Positions 17,700 through 25,494 of a stretch of DNA of 64,000 nucleotides are shown in pieces (position 1 is the first letter of the stretch; each line of letters begins with the position of its first letter). A program made the position numbers and the translations under genes. Source of the DNA: Nocardia exalbida NBRC 100660 (GTDB lineage: Bacteria; Actinomycetota; Actinomycetes; Mycobacteriales; Mycobacteriaceae); assembly GCF_000308575.1 (NCBI RefSeq), contig NZ_BAFZ01000119.1, forward strand, positions 124,001 through 188,000, read 5' to 3'. The notes under the pieces are model-generated. The model saw only the letters and a list, made by a program, of their open reading frames with translations. It did not search any database and had not been told where the DNA came from.

Positions 17700-19411
17700 G
17701 ACAGCAGCTCCACTGGAATGTCGAGGTGACGAGACCGCAGCCATTCGCCGAGTCCCTTGGCCTGCGGGTCGAAGCGGGCCTGATAGGCCACGCCCTGACC
17801 GAGCAGGCCTTCGATGATGAAGTTCAGCGCCCGCAGATTGGGCAGCACATGCCGGGTGACCGTCAGCGAAGCCGTCTCCGGCAGAAGTTCTTTGACGCGC
17901 GCCACGGTGAGGGTGTGCACCAGCCAGCGCCATTGTTCGTCGGTGCGGACCCACACGCCGATATTCGCGTCACCGCCTTTGTCGCCGCTGCGGGCCAGCG
18001 CGATCGTCCCCAGCGGCGCGCGGCGGGTCTCCCCGGCGGGCAGCGCTTCCGGGGCGGGCGGCTCGGCGACCGCGGCGAGTTCGGCCGTTTCGGCGGACGG
18101 CGGCACGCCGACGCGGGTGCCGTCGGGCAGCACCGCCGTGTGCGGGACCTCCGCGGCGTTGACGAACCCGGGCGTGAACACGCCGTAGGGCGATCCGTTG
18201 CCGGGCAGGGTCGTGAAGCTGCATCCGGGATAGCTGGCCAGCGCCAGTTCCACCGCGACGTTGGAGAAGGCGCGCCCGACCTTGTTCGGGTCCGGGTCGC
18301 GGACCACGCAGCGCAGCAGCGCGCTGGCCTGCTCCTCGGTCTGCGCGTCCGGCCGGTCCAGGCGGGCCAGCGTCCAGGTCAGCTCGGCGGGCCGGGTCGG
18401 CAGCCAGGATTCCAGCTGTCGTTGCGCCAGTTCGGCTTTCGCCTCGATGTCCAGCCCGGTGAGCACGAACTCCATCTCGTTGCGGAAGCCGCCGAGCGTG
18501 TTGAGCGAGACCTTGAGCCGGGGCGGCGGGGCCTCGCCGGTGACGCCGCTGATCCGCACCCGGTCCGGGCCGTCCTGGTCGAGCCGGATGGTGTCCAGGC
18601 GGGAGGTCACGTCGGGTCCGGCGTAGCGGGGCCCCTGGATCTCGTACATCAGCTGGGCCTCGACGGTGTCGACCGTGACCGCCCCGCCGGTGCCCGCGTG
18701 CTTGGTGATGACGCTGCTGCCGTCGGCGCGGATCTCGGCGATCGGGAAGCCCGGCCTGCCCAGATCGGCGAGTTCGGTGAAGAAGGCGTAGTTGCCGCCG
18801 GTGGCCTGGGTGCCGCACTCGATCACGTGCCCGGCCACCACCGCGCCGGCCAGCCGGTCGTAATCCGTTCGGCCCCAGCCGAAGTGCGCGGCGGCCGGGC
18901 CGACGATCACCGACGCGTCGGTGACCCGGCCGGTGACCACGATGTCCGCGCCCGCGTTCAGGCATTCGACGATGCCCCAGGCGCCGAGGTAGGCGTTGGC
19001 GGTCAGCGGCGCGCCGAAACCGAGGTCACCGGCGCGGGCGAGGAGGTCGTCGCCCTCCACGTGTGCGATCTTCGCGTCCAGTCCGAGGTCGGCGGCCACC
19101 TTGCGCAGTTTCGCCGCCAGCCCGGCCGGGTTCAGGCCGCCCGCGTTGGTCACGATGCGCACGTTGCGTTCCAGTGCGAGCCCGAGGCAGTCCTCGATCT
19201 GCTTGACGAAGGTCTTGGCGTAGCCGAGGTCCGGGTCCTTCATGCGGTCCCGGCCGAGGATCAGCATGGTCAGCTCGGCGAGATAGTCGCCGGTGAGCAC
19301 GTCGAGCGGGCCACCGTCCAGCATCTCGCGCATGGCGCCGAGCCGATCACCGTAGAAGCCGGAACAGTTGCCGATCCGGAGCACGTCCGGGTCGGCGGCC
19401 AGCATACTCAT
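17696..19411 (-). CDS. AtuA-like DUF1446 protein (Rv0976c-like)
   Basis: A 571-residue protein of the acyclic terpene utilisation AtuA/DUF1446 family. Recognisable blocks are RIGNCSGFYGDRLGAM near the N-terminus, TNAGGLNPAG around residue 90 and VVTGRVTDASVIVGPAA around 160. A C-terminal alpha/beta domain resembles the small DUF4387-type AtuA partner (ALARSGDKGGDANIGVWVR). So this is probably a natural fusion of the two AtuA-related parts. AGGAGG lies 11 nt before ATG 19411. It is the first gene of the operon, and its promoter carries the TetR palindrome at 19515. The enzymatic activity of the family is not established. Confidence 0.88.
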   Translation of the reverse strand: MSMLAADPDVLRIGNCSGFYGDRLGAMREMLDGGPLDVLTGDYLAELTMLILGRDRMKDPDLGYAKTFVKQIEDCLGLALERNVRIVTNAGGLNPAGLAAKLRKVAADLGLDAKIAHVEGDDLLARAGDLGFGAPLTANAYLGAWGIVECLNAGADIVVTGRVTDASVIVGPAAAHFGWGRTDYDRLAGAVVAGHVIECGTQATGGNYAFFTELADLGRPGFPIAEIRADGSSVITKHAGTGGAVTVDTVEAQLMYEIQGPRYAGPDVTSRLDTIRLDQDGPDRVRISGVTGEAPPPRLKVSLNTLGGFRNEMEFVLTGLDIEAKAELAQRQLESWLPTRPAELTWTLARLDRPDAQTEEQASALLRCVVRDPDPNKVGRAFSNVAVELALASYPGCSFTTLPGNGSPYGVFTPGFVNAAEVPHTAVLPDGTRVGVPPSAETAELAAVAEPPAPEALPAGETRRAPLGTIALARSGDKGGDANIGVWVRTDEQWRWLVHTLTVARVKELLPETASLTVTRHVLPNLRALNFIIEGLLGQGVAYQARFDPQAKGLGEWLRSRHLDIPVELLS

Positions 19412-19514
19412 CAGCGGGAATGCCTCCTGTACGGCGGACCGTCAGGATGGGCCGCATGCCGCACCCGTGAAGTCCGCGTTCCGCGACCAGCATCACACCC
19501 GGGCCAGAAAAAAG

Positions 19515-19530
19515 CAAGCATGCGTGCTTG
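19515..19530. promoter_or_regulatory. Putative TetR operator heading the acyl-CoA operon
   Basis: Inverted repeat CAAGCA-TGCG-TGCTTG flanked by A/T-rich arms, 104 bp upstream of the first operon gene. It is the only strong palindrome in the operon's 5' region and is the likely target of the TetR encoded at the operon's far end. Confidence 0.6.
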
Positions 19531-19588
19531 TTAATTGCACCCTGCGCGATCCCACCCGCGCGGCGGTGGTCGAGCGGGCCGGAGCAAG

Positions 19589-19756
19589 ATGGGCACGGTG
19601 TCCAGCGACGTCACCGTGATCGTTCTGTTCGCCTTGGCCGGGTTCCTGCTCGGCGGCGCCTACACCACCTGGAAGACGGCCCGGCCGCTGGCGATCGCGC
19701 TGGCCGTCTGCGCCGTTCTCGCGGCGGGCGGCGCGCTGGCCTGGTGGCTCGGTTAG
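19589..19756 (+). CDS. Small two-helix membrane protein
   Basis: A 55-residue protein starting at ATG 19589 with GGAG five bases upstream. Two hydrophobic helices (about residues 6-25 and 31-53) are joined by a short basic turn (TTWKTARP). It is divergent from the acyl-CoA operon. Its TAG stop overlaps the TAA stop of the convergent nucleotide cyclase (19753-19756). Small two-helix proteins of this kind are conserved in Nocardia-type genomes with no known role. No cysteine or charged transmembrane residue hints at chemistry. Confidence 0.65.
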   Translation: MGTVSSDVTVIVLFALAGFLLGGAYTTWKTARPLAIALAVCAVLAAGGALAWWLG

Positions 19757-20727
19757 CCCTTCGACAGCCGGAAGATCCGCAGGTCATCGGGGACGCCGCT
19801 GAGCGGAGCCGCAAACAGGCCGCGGCGATACTGCTTGACCGTCAAACCCAGCTCCGCCAGCGTCTCCGGCCGCAACCCCAGCAGCGTGGCCTCCGACAGC
19901 ATGGTGTTGCCGTTACCACCGGCCTCCATTACCCGGGCCGCGATCGTGACGTCCACCCCGAGCCAGTCACCCCCGATCTCGCGCGGGGAACCGGTGTGCA
20001 AACCGATCCGCATGTTCGGGGTGTAGCCGCGCACCTGCACGTCGGCCAGGTTGCGCTTGGCGGTCACCGCGGCGCGTATCGCCCGGTCCGCCGAGGGGAA
20101 CACCGCCATCACGCCGTCGCCCATGCGCTTGACCACCTGACCGCCGCGTTCGGCGATCGGCGGCTCGATGGCCTTGGCCACCTTGCGCAGCAGTTCGAGG
20201 GTGGCTTCGTCACCGGCCGACAGCGACCAGCGGGAGAAGGCCACCAGGTCGGTGAACATGACAGTTATTTCCTGGCTACCTCTGCCGCGTCCCATTCGCT
20301 CCAGCGCGGCCTGCCAGACCTGCAAGGCCCCGAAACCGATTTCGCGCGCCGCGCTCGGGGCGTCGCCGACCAGCTTGTCCGCCGCGCGCGCGACCGCCCG
20401 CGCGCCACCGGGCCCGGAAACCGACAGCGGATCACCGAAAGCAGGGTCCCCCGGCAGCTGCTGGCGCGCCTTGCGCAGCGCGCCGATCAGATCAGCCCGC
20501 TGATTCGCGGCGTTCACCAGGGCGGATAGCTGCCCGCGACGGAATTTACCGGAACGGCGGGAAGGATCGATCCCATCGGACGGCTCCAACGGAATGACCA
20601 CCTCGGGCGGCACGCCTCCATCGGCCTCCGGCCCTGGCCCCGACTCGGGGCCGCCGGAAGGTGTTTCATTCACGCCCCGAGAGTATCTCAGCCGATCTGA
20701 CGTCGGCAGATTACCGATCATCGCCAT
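19753..20727 (-). CDS. Class III adenylate/guanylate cyclase
   Basis: A 324-residue soluble protein. A Pro/Gly/acidic N-terminus is followed by a helical region (about 60-145) and one cyclase homology domain (about 152-300). Metal-binding Asp residues are D160 (VMFTDL) and D204 (GDG). K200 and D254 occupy the adenine-specifying positions, favouring ATP. The transition-state Arg is R265, but its usual Asn partner is T261 (VTIAAR in place of VNxAAR). No HAMP or transmembrane segment is seen. GGAGGTGA lies 3 nt from ATG 20727, so the start is secure. It should make cAMP at reduced rate, or be regulated; the Asn-to-Thr change is seen in some active mycobacterial cyclases and does not prove loss of function. 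Confidence 0.85.
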   Translation of the reverse strand: MAMIGNLPTSDRLRYSRGVNETPSGGPESGPGPEADGGVPPEVVIPLEPSDGIDPSRRSGKFRRGQLSALVNAANQRADLIGALRKARQQLPGDPAFGDPLSVSGPGGARAVARAADKLVGDAPSAAREIGFGALQVWQAALERMGRGRGSQEITVMFTDLVAFSRWSLSAGDEATLELLRKVAKAIEPPIAERGGQVVKRMGDGVMAVFPSADRAIRAAVTAKRNLADVQVRGYTPNMRIGLHTGSPREIGGDWLGVDVTIAARVMEAGGNGNTMLSEATLLGLRPETLAELGLTVKQYRRGLFAAPLSGVPDDLRIFRLSKG

Positions 20728-20868
20728 CTCTCACCTCCGCGACGAACACAGCGAGCACGTCGGCGGGCTCCGCGTTGGATAACGAGCTGGTTGCTGAACC
20801 GAGGCTACTCGGCCGAGAAGGGGTCTCGGAAGCGGCATACGGCATAGTTTCCGCGATGTTCACACGCA

Positions 20869-20906
20869 CGATCGGCCCGGCGCGAGCATTCGCGCCGGGC
20901 CGATCG
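20869..20906. terminator. Strong hairpin terminator downstream of the ABC operon
   Basis: Perfect 17-bp stem from CGATCGGCCCGGCGCGA closing on a GCAT loop, in the 306-bp gap 20728-21033. A second weaker hairpin (ACCCGAGT / ACTCGGGT) lies at 20979-21008. Both are downstream of the leftward ABC permease gene. The rest of the gap presumably holds the cyclase promoter. Confidence 0.8.
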
Positions 20907-21033
20907 ACGCACCGTCCGCCGGGCAGTGGCGGGCGGTGACGGAGCGCCGGACCTCCCGACAAGGTCGGCGCCCCGCCGACCCGAGTGGCGAGGGATGGCG
21001 ACTCGGGTGGTCGAGCGGCCTCGCCCGCGTGCG

Positions 21034-21795
21034 TCAGGCGTCGCGCTGGTTCACCACGACCAAGGCCGCGCCGAAGACGATCGCGACGAAGACGGTGAAG
21101 TACAGCAGGCTGCCCCACGGCCCCCAGTGCCAGTTCGCCGTGGACGCGGAGGCGCTGAAGAATCGGTTCGCGTTCGCGAACGGCAGGAACGGGGTCACGT
21201 TGCGGCCGAAGCTGCCGAACGCTCCGAGCAGCCCCTCGATGAGCAGCGGCCACAGCACGATCAGCGAGATCGCGGCGGCGGATTGCCGCACCAGCACGCC
21301 GATGCCGATCGCGAGCAGGACGCACAGGAACGCGTAGATCGGGATGCCGTAGACCTGGCGCCAGTCCTCCGGGCTGGACAGCGTGAGGGCCGCGCCCGCG
21401 TCCGGTCCGCTCAGCGCCTTGGCCACCAGGTAGGCGAGGAACACCAGGACGAGGGTCAGCACCGCGCCGTACCCGCCGACCAACCCGGCTTTGGTCGCGA
21501 CGACCTTGGCCCGATGCGGTGTCGCCTGGAACGTCGTCCGGATGAGGCCGAAGCGATATTCGCTGGTCACGGTCAAGGTCGCCATGATCATCAGGACCAT
21601 CACGCCGAAGCCGCTGATCCCGGCCACCGCGGTGGAGACGGTCAGGTCGATCGCGCCCTCCTTGCCGTAGGACGCGCGCGCCACCGAGGCGAGCAGCGCG
21701 GCCATCCCGAGCGCGAGGGCGACGACGATCGCCGAACACCACCAGGGCGACCTGGTGGAGGTGAGCTTGATTCGTTCCGCTGCCAGCACGCCCAT
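21034..21795 (-). CDS. ABC-2 type transporter permease
   Basis: A 253-residue integral membrane protein with about six hydrophobic helices. The opening AAERIKLTSTRSPWW is typical of actinobacterial ABC-2 permeases. The TVTSEYRFGLIRTTF element after helix 2 is the cytoplasmic coupling motif of the family. Its ATG overlaps the stop of the ATPase gene by one base (TGATG). Together they form an exporter, probably for a drug, lipid or peptide; the substrate is unknown. Confidence 0.87.
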   Translation of the reverse strand: MGVLAAERIKLTSTRSPWWCSAIVVALALGMAALLASVARASYGKEGAIDLTVSTAVAGISGFGVMVLMIMATLTVTSEYRFGLIRTTFQATPHRAKVVATKAGLVGGYGAVLTLVLVFLAYLVAKALSGPDAGAALTLSSPEDWRQVYGIPIYAFLCVLLAIGIGVLVRQSAAAISLIVLWPLLIEGLLGAFGSFGRNVTPFLPFANANRFFSASASTANWHWGPWGSLLYFTVFVAIVFGAALVVVNQRDA

Positions 21796-22790
21796 CAGAG
21801 CGCACCTCCCATCGCTGTGTAGGAGCCGCCGTCCGCGGTTACGCGAGCCGCCGCCTCCGGGCCCGTCGGGTCGAAGCCTTCGCCGTGGTACTGCACGGCG
21901 CCACCGGTCATCCGCATGAACGCCTCCTCCAGCGACGCGCGCTGCGGGGCCAGTTCGAACAGCGTGATGTGGTGTTCGCCGGCCAGCTTGCCGACCGCGT
22001 CACTGGCCACGCCCGCCACCATGAGCGCGGGGCCGTCGGCTCCCGCGCCGTCCTCGCGGACGGTCATCCCGTTCGAGGTGAGCACGCTGCGCAGCTGGTC
22101 GAGCTGCGGGCTGCGCACCCGCACCGATTGCTCGGAGGCGCGTTCGATGAACTCCTGGGTGGTCGAGTCCGAGATGAGCTTGCCGCGCCCGATGACCACC
22201 AGGTGCTCGGCGGTCTGCGCCATCTCCGACAGCAGGTGGCTGGAGACCAGTACCGTGCGGCCCTCGGTTGCCAGCCGCTGCATGAACCGGCGGATCCACA
22301 GGATGCCCTCCGGGTCCAGGCCGTTCACCGGCTCATCGAACAGCAGCACCTCCGGGTCGCCCAGCAGCGCGCCGGCCAGGCCGAGGCGCTGCGACATGCC
22401 CAGCGAGAAACCGCCCGCCGTCTTGCCCGCCACCTCCGAGAGGCCGACCAGCCGCAGCACCTCCTCCACCCGGGACTTGGCGATGTCGTTGGACGCGGCC
22501 ATCCACTCCAGGTGAGCGCGCGCCGACCGGTTCGGGTGCACCCACTTGGCATCCAGCAGCGCGCCGACGGTGCGCAGCGGATGGTCCAGTTCGTGGTACG
22601 GCTTGCCCTTGATCAGCGCGGTGCCCGCGGTGGGCTTGTCCAACCCGAGGATCATCCGCATGGTGGTCGACTTGCCCGCACCGTTGGGCCCCAGGAATCC
22701 CGTCACTTGGCCGGGTCGAACGGTGAAGGACAGATCCTGCACCGCTACGGTCTGCCCGTAGTGCTTGGTCAGGCCTCTCAGTTCGATCAT
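21795..22790 (-). CDS. ABC transporter ATP-binding protein
   Basis: A 331-residue DRA/CcmA-type ATPase. Walker A GPNGAGKST is at about residues 34-42, the signature reads FSLGMSQRLGLA and Walker B reads VLLFDEPVNGLDP. A C-terminal extension of about 100 residues precedes the stop. The start at ATG 22790 (MIELRGLTKHYG) fits the family. A 16-bp perfect palindrome lies 58 bp upstream (22848-22863). It is coupled to the permease and would power export. Confidence 0.92.
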   Translation of the reverse strand: MIELRGLTKHYGQTVAVQDLSFTVRPGQVTGFLGPNGAGKSTTMRMILGLDKPTAGTALIKGKPYHELDHPLRTVGALLDAKWVHPNRSARAHLEWMAASNDIAKSRVEEVLRLVGLSEVAGKTAGGFSLGMSQRLGLAGALLGDPEVLLFDEPVNGLDPEGILWIRRFMQRLATEGRTVLVSSHLLSEMAQTAEHLVVIGRGKLISDSTTQEFIERASEQSVRVRSPQLDQLRSVLTSNGMTVREDGAGADGPALMVAGVASDAVGKLAGEHHITLFELAPQRASLEEAFMRMTGGAVQYHGEGFDPTGPEAAARVTADGGSYTAMGGAL

Positions 22791-22847
22791 GCGCCCAGCA
22801 TTCCGCAAATCGCGGCCGCGCGCGTCGGTAAATAGTGCCGAGTTGGA

Positions 22848-22863
22848 TCATCCTCGAGGATGA
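22848..22863. promoter_or_regulatory. 16-bp perfect palindrome upstream of ABC operon
   Basis: TCATCCTCGAGGATGA, 58 bp before the ATPase start and between the leftward XRE and ABC genes. Probably an operator for an unlinked regulator. No regulator gene directly adjoins the ABC genes apart from the XRE gene upstream. Confidence 0.5.
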
Positions 22864-22943
22864 GGAAGAGGTGGGCGGGTGGGTGCAAGCCCGTACGTGG
22901 TGTTGATCGGTCCACGTCCGGTGGTCGGTCGTAGTCGATCAAG

Positions 22944-24131
22944 TCAGATCTTGATGTCGGCCCACTTGGCGAACCGGGCGAGTTGGTCGGTGCCGCGCCG
23001 TGCGTTGGCGAGCACCCGCACTGTCTCGTGCACCTGGGGGTGGTTGCGCGTCAGCTCCGGCGCGATCCGTCGCGCCTGGTCCAGACCGGCGAGCGCGCGG
23101 TCCTTGTCCCCATGTAGCAGCCAGGCGCGGGACACGTCGATCCAGTGATGCCCGGCGCGCGACGGCGCCACCGACGCGGGCAGGCGGATCTGCTCGGCGC
23201 GAGCCACGGCCGTGGTTCCATCGGATAGTTCCACGGGTACGGCAACGGAGTGGATGTCGACGTTCGACGGTCGGAACCCGGTTCCATAGTTGCGGTACTT
23301 CTCCGCACCGATCGCCGCGGCGATACCGCGAGCCTCCTGTATGTGCGAGTCCGCGGCGTCGCTGTCGAGTGCTCGAGCCGAGAGGATGGCCCCGCGCAGG
23401 TGCAGTGCGCCGCGCACCGCGAGCAGATCAGGCGTCGTAGCCAGTTGCTCGCTGGCGGTGTGGGCGCGTTCGATCGTCCGCAATCCTCCGACATAGGCAC
23501 CGGAGGACAGCAAGACCAGGGCCCGGTTGTACTCGGCAGCGATCGGCCAAATCGGGTCGCCGCTGCGTTCGGCCGCCCACCCGCAGCGTTCCGCGGCCAG
23601 CCCTGCCAGGTCGAGGTAGCCGTATTGATAGGCGAACAGCATGGCCTTGCTGTAGGCATAGGCGAGGGTGGAGTGGATTGCTTCCCGATGGCGGCTGGAA
23701 TGCTCGTCGTCGGCGAGCATGTGCAGGCCCCGGATGGCGTGGGGAAGGTCGGCGGTCAGCTCCGAGTAGTGAGCCCGGCGCATCCCCTCCCGTACGCGGT
23801 CGACAGCGTCGGTCAGTTCCTCGAATGTGGTTGGCCCGGCGAGGGGTTCGTCGTTGAACGCGACGATGGCGCGCCGAAGTTCGGGAATCGCGGCGTGCGC
23901 CGTGGTGTCGGTGCGGTCCTGGATGTAGGGCTGTCCGGTCAGATCGGCGACATTCAGCCCCAGTACGCGAGCGACGGCAGCAATGAACGCGGGCGAGGCC
24001 GGGCGATCACCCTGTTCGACCTTGCGTAGCAGGGACAGCGACACGTTTGCCTTGTCCGCAAGCTGAGTTTGTGTGAGCCGCGCCAGCTTGCGCGCCCTGG
24101 CGGTCCGTCCTCCGACCCCCATCTCATCCAT
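22944..24131 (-). CDS. XRE-family regulator with C-terminal helical-repeat domain
   Basis: A 395-residue protein. Residues about 8-65 form a Cro/CI-type HTH (RKLARLTQTQLADKANVSLS, then LLRKVEQGDRPASPAF). The remaining ~320 residues are Ala/Leu-rich and helical, with repeated patterns around RAHTASEQL and AEYNRALVLLSSGAY, resembling TPR-like sensor domains of actinobacterial XRE regulators. A GCCACA-CGT-TGTGGC inverted repeat lies 12 bp upstream of ATG 24131. The gene is divergent from two overlapping micro-genes (24274 and 24435), which are its likely targets or partners. It resembles signalling-type regulators that control small adjacent genes in Streptomyces, but without a DUF397 partner. 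Confidence 0.82.
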   Translation of the reverse strand: MDEMGVGGRTARARKLARLTQTQLADKANVSLSLLRKVEQGDRPASPAFIAAVARVLGLNVADLTGQPYIQDRTDTTAHAAIPELRRAIVAFNDEPLAGPTTFEELTDAVDRVREGMRRAHYSELTADLPHAIRGLHMLADDEHSSRHREAIHSTLAYAYSKAMLFAYQYGYLDLAGLAAERCGWAAERSGDPIWPIAAEYNRALVLLSSGAYVGGLRTIERAHTASEQLATTPDLLAVRGALHLRGAILSARALDSDAADSHIQEARGIAAAIGAEKYRNYGTGFRPSNVDIHSVAVPVELSDGTTAVARAEQIRLPASVAPSRAGHHWIDVSRAWLLHGDKDRALAGLDQARRIAPELTRNHPQVHETVRVLANARRGTDQLARFAKWADIKI

Positions 24132-24142
24132 GCTTCAACGCT

Positions 24143-24157
24143 GCCACACGTTGTGGC
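24143..24157. promoter_or_regulatory. Putative XRE operator
   Basis: Inverted repeat GCCACA-CGT-TGTGGC in the 142-bp divergent region, 12 bp before the XRE start. Symmetry and place suit autoregulation. Confidence 0.5.
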
Positions 24158-24273
24158 GATTCGCAGCGGTCCCCGCAGAACACACTTTCTGTAGCACCCA
24201 GCCCCGGGTCGAGCCCCGAACTCCTCGGCGCCGGGTGCCCACCAACCACACCACAATGCAAGGGGGTTCCGGA

Positions 24274-24438
24274 GTGACCGAACTCGCTGTCACCTTGATC
24301 GTCATGGCCGCTGTAGGCGGCTTGCTGATCCTGCTGTTCTGGGTGCTGCCGTGGCTACTCGAGTTTGGTGACGATCTGGACGAGCGCGTGCCGTTCCGTG
24401 AGGTCATGGACCGAATCGACCGCGAGGAGCAGCGATGA
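24274..24438 (+). CDS. 54-residue single-pass membrane protein
   Basis: GTG 24274 follows AAGGGGG by 7 nt; an in-frame ATG at 24256 lacks a ribosome site. The product has one hydrophobic helix (about residues 3-29, ending in WVLPWLLEF) and an acidic/basic cytoplasmic tail (DDLDERVPFREVMDRIDREE). Its TGA overlaps the next ATG (ATGA, 24435-24438), so the two products are made together. It is divergent from the XRE regulator. No known family is recognised; a membrane tether or small toxin-like peptide are both possible. Confidence 0.65.
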   Translation: MTELAVTLIVMAAVGGLLILLFWVLPWLLEFGDDLDERVPFREVMDRIDREEQR

Positions 24439-24629
24439 CGCCGCGGCGCAGCTGGATCCAGGACTATTGCGAGGACAGCAACTGGCCCGTCGATGAGAAG
24501 CACGCGCAAGGCTTGCTGAAGCTCCATTCCACATGTACCCCACCGTGCCCGCGCAAGTTGTCCGCTGAGCGATGGCTCCGCGACTGCGGCACGGGCAGTA
24601 AACCGGACAACACAGCCGGCGACGGGTAA
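24435..24629 (+). CDS. 64-residue Cys-containing small protein
   Basis: Starts at ATG 24435, overlapping the stop of the small membrane protein. It is Trp-rich at the front (RRSWIQDYCEDSNWPVD). A central His-x2-Cys-x3-Cys cluster (H31, C34, C38) and two more Cys (C12, C51) suggest a metal site or disulfides. The C-terminus is polar and probably flexible. I do not recognise a Pfam family. Tight coupling to a single-pass membrane protein and divergence from an XRE regulator suggest a three-gene functional unit. No signal peptide is seen, so it should be cytoplasmic. Confidence 0.65.
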   Translation: MTPRRSWIQDYCEDSNWPVDEKHAQGLLKLHSTCTPPCPRKLSAERWLRDCGTGSKPDNTAGDG

Positions 24630-24714
24630 CCCAACCCGTCCGGTTACGTCGTGACCACCGGCGCGCCGAAGCCTCAGCGGCCCATCGGTTCGGCGACGTG
24701 CAGGACGGCCGCGA

Positions 24715-25431
24715 TCAGGAGGTCGTGAGCGCGATGACGCGGGTGAGCGCGGCCGCCGCGTCGAGAAGGGCGTGGGAGCGAGCGGTGATGCTCGCGTCCC
24801 TGGCCGCGAGGGCGGCATCGACATCCTCGGATCGGTGTCCGCGCGGCAGGTCGGGCATCAAGGCCCGAAGGGCGTCGACGCGGTGTCCGGCGCTGCGGAG
24901 CTGGTGGACGATCCGGGCATCGCGTACCTGAGCAGGCGAGTACCGCCGCGTCCCCTGTGTGGTGGCGCGGTCGGGAACCACGAGTCCCTCGGCGTCCCAA
25001 TGCCGCAGTGTCGAGGGGCGCACGCCCAGCGCGGCGGCGAGTTCGGAGACGCTCATCGAATCCGATGCGCGAACGTCATCGATCGGCTCGGCCGAGATCG
25101 CCGCGGCCGCCCGCTTCGCCAGCGCGAGGTCCGTCCGCTCCCGGTGGAGCCGCGCGTGCGCCGCGTCGAGAAGCGCGAGCGCTTCGTGGATACGGCGCTC
25201 GTGCACGGTGCGGATGATCCGCTTGGCTTCCAAGGGACCGACACCCGCCGCCAGCGCCCGGTATGCCAGCGCGGAGCGCACGTGCGCCTCCCCATACCGG
25301 CGATAGCCCGTTGCCGTGCGCAGCGCCGGTGGCAGCACCCCGTCCCGCTCTAGATTGCGAATCTGCTGCACCGAGTAACCGGCACGCCGCGCCACATCGA
25401 CCGTGCGTATCCGCGAGTTGAGAGTTTCCAC
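24715..25431 (-). CDS. Double-HTH MerR-family regulator
   Basis: A 238-residue protein with two MerR-type DNA-binding domains in one chain. The first is at about residues 8-75 (RTVDVARRAGYSVQQIRNLE, then a GYRRYGEAHV wing). The second is at about 126-195 (SVSELAAALGVRPSTLRHWD, then a GTRRYSPAQV wing). They are joined by a helical segment that could act as an internal dimerisation coil, so the protein may bind as a pseudo-dimer. GTG 25431 is preferred: CGAGGA precedes it, and a longer start would overlap the divergent DUF6194 gene. A TATCGA-TCC-TCGATA repeat lies at the start. The aldo-keto reductase promoter nearby has MerR-type spacing. Confidence 0.82.
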   Translation of the reverse strand: METLNSRIRTVDVARRAGYSVQQIRNLERDGVLPPALRTATGYRRYGEAHVRSALAYRALAAGVGPLEAKRIIRTVHERRIHEALALLDAAHARLHRERTDLALAKRAAAAISAEPIDDVRASDSMSVSELAAALGVRPSTLRHWDAEGLVVPDRATTQGTRRYSPAQVRDARIVHQLRSAGHRVDALRALMPDLPRGHRSEDVDAALAARDASITARSHALLDAAAALTRVIALTTS

Positions 25432-25433
25432 GC

Positions 25434-25448
25434 TATCGATCCTCGATA
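25434..25448. promoter_or_regulatory. Inverted repeat in the MerR/DUF6194 divergent region
   Basis: TATCGA-TCC-TCGATA, overlapping the ribosome site of the MerR gene. A possible autoregulatory site. Confidence 0.4.
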
Positions 25449-25494
25449 TCCCGGCCGAAGTCTCCACAGGCACCTTAATGAAACGCTGGAGCAC

